Origin: Triangularia verruculosa
Lineage: Eukaryota; Ascomycota; Sordariomycetes; Sordariales; Podosporaceae
Length of the DNA: 64,000 nucleotides
Assembly (NCBI GenBank): GCA_033296885.1
Contig: MU863882.1
Location: 62,001 to 126,000 of the forward strand
Direction of reading: 5' to 3'
The notes beneath the pieces were generated by a model, which searched no databases, was not told the origin of the DNA, and was given only the letters and a program-made list of their open reading frames with translations. Positions 57,297 through 64,000 of this stretch are shown one piece after another. Numbering within the stretch: position 1 is the first letter of the stretch; each line of letters starts with the position of its first letter. Made by a program: the position numbers and the translations under genes.

Positions 57297-59173
57297 TCAA
57301 CAGCCCAGTATCCTCACAAACAACCTCAGATTATTCGTTGACCTCGTCAGCATCTCCCTCGCCAGCTTGTCAACCGCATTCCCCCTGCCCCTCCCTTTGA
57401 TCTTCGCTTCCCTCGCCTTAATCCCCGTCTCAATCGCCTGCTTGAGACGCTTCGTATCTGTCACCTCAGTAGCCGAGTACAAATACCACAGCATATTCTC
57501 CAGCAGCAGCGACAACTTGGCATTGTCCTCCGCCGTGATCCTCCCAGCAGGAAACGGCAGGAAGCACTTCTGCATCATCACCTCCGAGATCCCATTGCGG
57601 CTGTCGCTTTCAGGATCGACATCACCTGGATCAGGCAGACCATTGGGCAGTAAATCATCGACGATGTTCCTGTACAGTGAAACCTTGACAAATCCAGGCA
57701 GATCGTTATGTGCCTCCATGAAGAGTCGGAATACTGGCAGCGGTGATGTCCTGACTTTGTCTGAAAAGCTCTGGTAAAGTTCCGGCGTGGGAAAGGATGC
57801 GTCTGGGAGGTAATGAGCTGCCGCTGAGAGAAGGCGGAATATTCGTAAGCGAAGGGGAATAGTTTCGGCAACTCCATCGGTCAAGCGGAACATAGCCACC
57901 GGCGGGCCACAGTCGCTGTCCATCGCCTTTTGGGTCCTTCTCCGTACCCTCGACATGGACCTGACAGAACCGGAAGGCATCTCCTGACTGTCTCCCTCGC
58001 CCTCCAGATCCAAATCGTCATCCTCGTAGTCCCCAAAACACCCATTCTCGAGATCAAGCACCGTGTCTGCCCTCTTCCTCTTGACTTGTCTCGATCCAAC
58101 AACCTTCTCACCCGGAAACACCTCCCCATACGTCTCCTTCTCTCCCGCCTCCAAAGCGAATGTCAACGCCCTCATCACCTCTTTCAAGACATGTTTTCTT
58201 TGTCTGTTGATATCCTCCAGATAGTTCACCAACAGACTGTTCCTCAACATCGGATACGGCTCGTCTTCGGTGGTTGTCTTCTCATCCATCGCCAACCGAT
58301 CGTCCCAATCCTGCTCCAACACCGTCACCACAAACTCCAACCACGGCTTCCAGTAATTCCACCTCCCCGGCGCAAAAGCAGCGCACCAGAACGACCATCC
58401 CAACACCTGCCAAAAATCCGTCGCGCGGTGCCATAGAACTCCTGTCTTGGCAAAGGTACCTCCCATGACGTCAGAAGAGGACGCGTCACTATCGGTTCCG
58501 CTCATGTCACTTGTTGGCCAGTCGCCAAAGAGGTCACCTCGTTTTGATCGTCTGATGCGACCTAATGATGAAGGGGCAGGCTTGAACTCGAAAGCCTGTC
58601 GAAAGTTCGCATTGACTGGTCCGGCGACGGACAACAGGCCACGCAGGTAGGAGAGAGCAGCGGCGCCGTCGCGTGTTGACGAGCTGGTCTTGTCTTCGCT
58701 CAATGGCGCGGAGGTGAATCGGGGGTGTATTGCTAAGCTGCTGAGAAAGGCGAGCTGGTGCGGTGGAGGGACGTAGACCTTCTCTGGTGGTCGGGAGGCT
58801 TGGTTTTTCGAGGGTGGGGAGAAGCTGGCGCATTGTGACAAAAGGTCGTGGAGCAATGAAAGGGCGGCTGGGTCTGTATAGCGAACATGATATCAGATAT
58901 TTGAAACGGAAAAACAAGCTAGAAAGAGAGCAACACACATAATCTCTCCTCAAGGTGGATCTGGATCTGATTCTTGACTTCATACGGCAGTTGCGCCGCC
59001 TCCCGGTAGGGAACAGGCAGTGTCTCATCATACTCGTCAAAGTCGTCTACGCTAGTAAGCGCAGAGACGTCACCGGCATGTTCGCCATCGGTCCTAGCCG
59101 TATGATAGGAACTCGGAGTCGAGATGGTAGTGCCCAGTGTCGTGAGGGGCGATGTGAGAGTCAAGGTCGCCAT
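57297..59173 (-). CDS. Unrecognised conserved-looking fungal protein
   Basis: I do not recognise this 603-residue protein. Two exons are inferred, 59173-58939 and 58873-57297, with a 65-nt intron whose donor GTGTGT is weak but whose removal keeps LEERL in frame with AALSLLHDLLSQCASF. Hydrophobic, helix-rich blocks with Trp clusters (WHRATDFWQVLGWSFWCAAF, about 225-245; WNYWKPWLEFVVTVLEQDW, about 250-270) suggest a globular all-helical core. An acidic insert with a basic nuclear-type signal (RQVKRKR, EDDDLDLEGEGD) lies near 340-375. The C-terminal half (PLRLRIFRLLSAAAHYLP, LLLENMLWYLYS) is again helical. The nuclear signal hints at a nuclear role; no catalytic motif is seen. Its promoter lies to the right. 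Confidence 0.82.
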
Positions 59174-59714
59174 TTGAGGAAGCCGTCGTCACTTTTGGGC
59201 AACCAGCAACCGGCGGTGAGGGATTTTCTGACAGATCACTTTTAAATATGCCTTTGGACCATCTAGAAGCGTTTCTGGAACGATTACGAGGAACAAACGG
59301 GAAGGTGCAAAGAGTACGAGACAAAGAAAGAGAAAAAAGATGGGAAAAAGGTACAGGGTTAAAGGGTGTTCAAAGATAGCGCGTCACTACGCGACGGGTG
59401 GGGCGCTGTAGCGTGTTTACAGCCCTGTCGATTTAGCGGCGCACAGTGCGCGCATTCCCTGGTCAAAGCTCCCGCCGTTACCAAACTGTTGGGATTACCC
59501 CACGTTACGGATACGTACCGGCGGTTACGCAGGGCTACGGCGGGTGTTATTCTCTTCTTGTTCCTCTGTTTCACGATTAAGTTGAGCTAAACAAGCCTTT
59601 GGCGGGTATCTACTTTCTATCACCAAGAGTTACATGCGCTTAACCTCGGATTGCATCTGTCAAACACGTCCAGCGCCTGCAGTCTAATGCAGGTCTTGCA
59701 CCGCTTGCACCGAC
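59174..59714. other. Spacer: promoter of 59173 gene, 3' end of ABCG gene
   Basis: Both neighbours are on the - strand. The spacer holds a promoter and a terminator. The frames seen here (71-76 codons) have no support. Confidence 0.6.
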
Positions 59715-61789
59715 TTACTTCCTCAACTTCAACACCAACCACCCAGCAAGTCGATATCCAACAATGATGGCCATCATGATACCCACATCCTTGCCCATAT
59801 ACCCAGGCTTGTATCCGTACTGATCCAGCACTCCCTGGCCACGGATAAGGCACTGATCCGCCAGGTCGGTCTGCCACATGCCTATGGTCTTGTTGTTAGC
59901 ACTTTTTTCTTCCTCAAGATGGTGCATGGAAACTCACAATGACACCCATCCGCCGTCTCGGCACAGGCGTACACCCTCTCGCTAAATTCATTAATCATCA
60001 TATTCTCAAACACATACTTCTGGTAGTCCCAATAATGGAAGACATATTTCCAAAACACATTCAGCGTCCCCGGCGGCACCATGAACCCATCCACGCTCAT
60101 CCACAGGCCGTTCGCAAACGCTACCAGAGCCAGCGAGATGACAAAGGACGGGAAGAGCGAGGTCATGAACACCACCAGTCCCTCTGCGGCAAGTAAATCC
60201 AGGAACAGCCAGAAGACCCAGGTGAAGAAGGCCTTGGCAGTAGGCTGGAAGTTGGAGAGCCAGTAGCTGATCACGGAGAAGACTATCGAGATGAGGAAGA
60301 GGTATGGTGTCCCAACAAGGAAGTTTGACAGCGTCATCGCAGTGGCGCCGTACAATCCGTTCCGTTTCTCTTTGGCGTATTGGTTGTAGTCTTCGAGGTA
60401 GGCAGGGCAGTAGGCCACAGCCATGAAGCTGAGGAAGGCGCTGCCGTAGAAGATGGAGTTGGTAAAGGGGATGATGGAGTCTTGGGTGGCAGGGAGGCGG
60501 AGCCAGACTGTACCCATCATTATTGCCAGACCTGTTTTCTTGTCAGCATCTCTCCTTCAGCATAACCATTGGCATTGCTTACCGGTATACATCGCCAACC
60601 GTATCCCATAAGCAACCACGTCCCGATAGCTCTTGATAAAGCTCCTATGCACCAACGTCATCACCACGCTCCCTATCCCGGGCTTCTTTTCCCTCGTTTC
60701 GTCGTCTACAATCATCTTGTCACCGCCCTTCTCCGCGGTTGCCGCAACAGAAGCAACATCTTCATCCAGTTTCCTCTTTAGCTCGGATCTCTCCCAACCC
60801 AACTGCATCTCCTCCAACTTCCCCCTTGCAAGCTCTTTATCATCCGCGTAGTCAATATTGACCTGCTCGAGCAACCACTCGGCAGGATTCACATGCCTAG
60901 GCATCTCCATCCCCAGCTGCTGCTCATAATACTCGCCCAGCCCCGCCACCGCACCGAAATAATGCGCCTTGCCCTCCGACAGCAGCAGTAACTTGTCAAA
61001 CAAGTTGAAAGTAGCCGTCGACGGCTGGTGAATACTCGCAACAATAATCAACTGCCCCCTTCACGTTAGCCGTCATTCCTTTTCCTCACATTTCTTCTTG
61101 CTGCTGTGTGGTGTGTGTAAACTCACATTATTCTCCCTAGCCAACCCCCTCAACCACCTAACCACCTCCCAACCCCCCCTCGCATCCAGCCCGCTCGTCG
61201 GTTCATCCAAGAACACCACCCTCGGCCCCGTAATCACCTCCTTCGCCACCCCCAACCTCCTCTTCTGGCCCCCTGATATCCCCTTTTTTGTCGCCGTCCC
61301 GACGATGACATCTGCTTGCTCTACCAACCCAAAACTCTCTAGCAGGCCATCTACTCTCTCCCTCCTCTCCTTTTTCGTTATGGAGGCAGTGGACAGCTTT
61401 GAGGCGAAGTGAAGCGTCTCTCGGACGGTGAGGGCGCCGATGAGGGAGTCTGTTTGTTCGACGAAGCGGGTTATCGATTGGAATTGGGATAGGGGGAGGG
61501 GTTGGCCGTTGAGGAGGATGGGGGGGGAGGAGGATTGGGAGGGGGGGTTGCGGCGGGCGAGGGTGTTGAGGAGGGTTGTTTTGCCTGAGCCGGAGGGGCC
61601 CATGATGGCGAGGATTTCGCCGGCGCGGACGAGGCCGGTGGAGTTGCTGAGGATTTTTTTGTCTGAGATGGAGAGGGAGAGGGAGGACCAGGAGAGGGAG
61701 GTGAGGGTTGTGTTGTGGAGGTGGTGGGAGGGGGAGCCGGATTCGGGGTCCATTTTTGGGGAGGATGATGAGGTTGATGGAGGTGCCAT
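59715..61789 (-). CDS. ABCG-family half-transporter
   Basis: The product is an ATP-driven exporter of the white-brown (ABCG) type, nucleotide-binding domain first, working as a dimer in a membrane. Four exons are inferred: 61789-61127, 61051-60583, 60531-59938 and 59881-59715, giving 630 residues. Walker A is GPSGSGKTT (64-72), the signature ISGGQKRRLG (171-180), Walker B VVFLDEPTSGLD (191-202) and the H-loop SIHQPS (His229), the last reached only after splicing. Exons 2-4 encode the ABC-2 domain with about six membrane spans (for example FGTVW-like MMGTVWLRL, FFTWVFWLFLDLLAAEG). A cysteine-rich loop CAETADGCHC precedes the last span and exon 4 ends with a basic LVLKLRK tail. Introns are 75, 51 and 56 nt. 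The substrate is unknown; sterols, pigments or drugs are typical for the family. Confidence 0.93.
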
Positions 61790-63054
61790 GGTGAGAGATG
61801 ATGAAGAAGAAGAGAGGGGAAACGATGGAGCGGTGAGATGAAGGTAGATGTGCAGTTGAAGTTTTTATACCCTCTCCTCTCAGTTCTCAGTCACTTCAGT
61901 CAGCCCGACTTACACAGCCATAATCTCACCCATCAGCTAGTTATACCCAACCCCTACCATGTCATACTCATACTACACCAGCCATCCCCCAAGACCCCGA
62001 ATCACCCACCGTCACTCCAAGACATACCGCCGTTCTAGCTTTCCCCTCCTGTTCGTCGCTCTTACCACCAAAAATCCGGAGTTATTACGTGCACCTTAGC
62101 TAGCCTCATCACCAACGAACCCCAGTCTAGCTGGGCGGGATGTCGATCACTTCTTGGAAATGTGGCTAGCTCCCAAAAACATCAGATACACCAGGGACTT
62201 GAAGAATAGTGGTAAAAGCTGAACCGGGATCTACCACCAACTGCTAACCCGAGTAAAGCCAACTCCGAGTGTGTAGGTAGCGCAAAAGTGTCATGATGAC
62301 TTGTGCAGCCGCAAAGAAGAAGCAATTGACCAGGGTGCGGGCACCACCATCTCGGGAATGGTAAACGGCGATGGTTGACAGGTACCTAGGTAGGTAGTCT
62401 AGTTGAGCCTCACCCTTGCAGTAACCCGCTGACCATGGAATTCGGGTTGGTGAGATAAGTTCGCCGATGACATCTGATGCATGATGCAAGGGGCGTGCTG
62501 TACATAATGTACCTTATAGTGGTAGGCGTTGGAGGGGTTCAAATGCACACCGTCAACCAACAACAACGTAAGATCCCACGTGGTCGCCGACATCACCTTC
62601 GCCGTATATGTATTATCGGGTCGGGACTGTGCCGGTTCGGCGAGGAAGAGTGAGACATGACGTGGAGACCTGACTGTAGTCCCCGTGTGTTATCCTAGTG
62701 CCGAAATCGGTCAGCAATCGCGGCACCAAGGAGCGATTGTCATTGTGTTACACGGCAGTCCCCGACGTCCCTCAGTCTTGGCGCAGGCTGACCATAGGTC
62801 GCAGGAACCATCTGTTGACCAGTCTTGCAGCCCTCTCCCATGCGTTGAACCACCATCAAAAAACTTGGATGCACCCCAACAGCTTTGTCATTCGGCCTTG
62901 CATGTGCGTGCCAGAGATCTTGGAAGGCACCTTACCGACCGTTACAGAGCGTTTCAAAAGCTCCTCGTATGCCTCCCACCTAGTTCCGTCATATGTTCAA
63001 GGGGGATCTCTTTCATGTGTCTGTGTCCCAAAGCCGCCCGTCAGATTATCCGCC
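61790..63054. other. ABCG promoter and 3' region of the DUF7580 gene
   Basis: No gene is supported; overlapping frames of 65-166 codons have no domains. A CACGTG palindrome lies at 62577-62582. A GGTACCTAGGTAGGTAG run is near 62381-62397. Confidence 0.55.
62577..62582. promoter_or_regulatory. CACGTG E-box in the ABCG-DUF7580 spacer
   Basis: A perfect CACGTG in the context CCCACGTGGTCG, about 790 bases upstream of the ABCG ATG. It could bind a Cbf1-type bHLH protein; a role is inferred only. Confidence 0.3.
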
Positions 63055-64000
63055 CTATTTCTGCCCATACAGGTATTGCATTTCGCATTCCAGCGGCTCC
63101 AAAACCCTCTCCTCCACGGCTTTTGAGAAATCGGGGTTGCCTAAGGATACAAAGTGGTCAAGATAGCATTGGAGACAGTACGTGATGGCATCCGAGAATT
63201 GGCGGGTCATCCTGCCTGCTTCCACCCGTTTGTGTAACCACTGGCTTGCCGTTACCAAATCAGCCATATCGTTCTCTTGGCCTCCTGACTCCGGGTTCAG
63301 CTCCTGGCGCATGCTCTCAATCGACATACCAGAGTTGATTTCCAGTAGTAGGATACCGAGGGCAAGCATGTTACACCTGTCGACTAGCGGGCTACTATCA
63401 TTGGAAGGAAACGGGTCGACGCTGCCCCTTCCTGCTTGCATGTGGCCTAAGTAAGGCTGTTTGATATCGACGGCATCGTTATCCCTTAGTCGTATGAACT
63501 GAATGGTCTGCTTGCTCCAACCCCTCCGCAGCCAGGGGGTGCTGCTCAGCTGAAGAATCGAGGACACCAGGGTGACGGCCAGCAGGTATAAATCCGGCAA
63601 TGGGAAGTCTTCATGCTTGATAGCAGGCAGAAAGTCCTGCAGAGTGATGCACTTCTCGCTAAGTCTCGGAGCTGGTGTGTTGACTCTGAAAGGCCCCAAT
63701 AGTTTCCTGGCGCACAGTCGGAATCCCAGGAGAGGATGCGCCATCGATTCGAGAATATAGCAAATGTCAGTAACTTCTGGTAGTTGTGACTGACGAGTCG
63801 GCCTGGTCGATGCTTGTGGAAGCACGATCTTGATCGTCGGTGTTCTTTGTCCGCTGCATCTCCCTGTCAGTCATTTGGTTGCACCTTATGGATGATGTAT
63901 GGGCCAAGCTATGCCGTACCTGGAAGCTTGGACATCTTCATCTTCTTCGTCGACCTCAAGCTCGATATCAATCCAAGAGAGTTTAGACCCCTTGAGTAAG
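63055..64000 (-). CDS. DUF7580-type fungal protein, partial (5' end outside window)
   Basis: Two exons are visible, a partial one at 64000-63920 and the last exon 63853-63055, joined across a 66-nt intron (GTACGG donor, GATGCAG acceptor) so that EEDEDVQAS leads into GQRTPTIKIVLPQAS. The protein enters at the right edge of the window and ends YLYGQK. The part PLPDLYLLAVTLVSSILQLS followed by STPWLRRGW is typical of the C-terminal portion of DUF7580 proteins, a fungal family often found beside prion-like or cell-death domains. A helical region CNMLALGILLLEINSGM and CLQCYLDHFVSLGNPDF follow, also family-like. Function is unknown. The N-terminus and any effector domain lie outside the window. Confidence 0.82.

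Noticed and set aside
62685..63126. 142-166 codon + strand frames near the DUF7580 gene end
   Set aside because: They overlap in two frames, partly cover the antisense of the DUF7580 exon and have no domain.

Overview
The window is nuclear DNA from a filamentous ascomycete, most likely a sordariomycete close to the Chaetomium/Podospora/Neurospora group. The reasons are short spliceosomal introns (mostly 50-100 nt, usually GTAAGT-like donors, CTAAC-like branch points where checked), gene spacing of 0.5-2.4 kb, and protein architectures typical of that group (Nup192, Set2 with AWS-SET-WW-SRI, Tel1, a DUF7580 protein). I see no operons, CRISPR arrays, insertion sequences, rRNA genes or convincing tRNA genes. 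All exon borders were inferred by eye from splice sites and reading-frame continuity; no transcript data were available.

Layout, left to right: set2 histone H3K36 methyltransferase (+, 1590-4462); 4-aminobutyrate aminotransferase (-, 5501-7085); Cbf1-type bHLH regulator (-, 8445-9463); fyv10/gid9 subunit of the GID ubiquitin ligase (+, 11875-13258); a 1.6 kb spacer with three diverged copies of a 38-39 bp motif; nup192 nucleoporin (-, 14914-20123) divergent from the ATM-family kinase tel1 (+, 21133-30164); aos1 SUMO-activating enzyme subunit (-, 30660-31999) divergent from an unrecognised protein with a possible split discoidin-like fold (+, 32865-34820); tif6/eIF6 (+, 35811-36937); an unrecognised coiled-coil protein (+, 38545-40236); complex I subunit NDUFB3/B12 (-, 41174-41600) divergent from the pop2/caf1 deadenylase (+, 42210-43939); a RING protein resembling SUMO-targeted ubiquitin ligases (-, 45199-46888) divergent from mip1 mitochondrial DNA polymerase (+, 47921-51457); a calponin-homology protein (-, 52854-55213) divergent from a complex I assembly factor NDUFAF2 (+, 56156-56791); an unrecognised fungal protein (-, 57297-59173); an ABCG half-transporter (-, 59715-61789); and a DUF7580 protein cut by the window edge (-, 63055-64000).

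The genes are mostly housekeeping and do not form one pathway. Loose themes are chromatin and DNA damage (set2, tel1), SUMO/ubiquitin (aos1, the RING protein, fyv10), RNA and ribosome biology (pop2, tif6), and mitochondria (mip1, NDUFB3, NDUFAF2, GABA aminotransferase). The observations most worth a second look are a 22-bp hairpin with a 30-nt loop at 52180-52253, the repeat family at 13.7-14.3 kb, two calponin-like repeats flanking a coiled coil, a gene whose first intron follows its ATG directly, two GC-AG introns, and abrupt switches between C-ending and G-ending codons inside genes.
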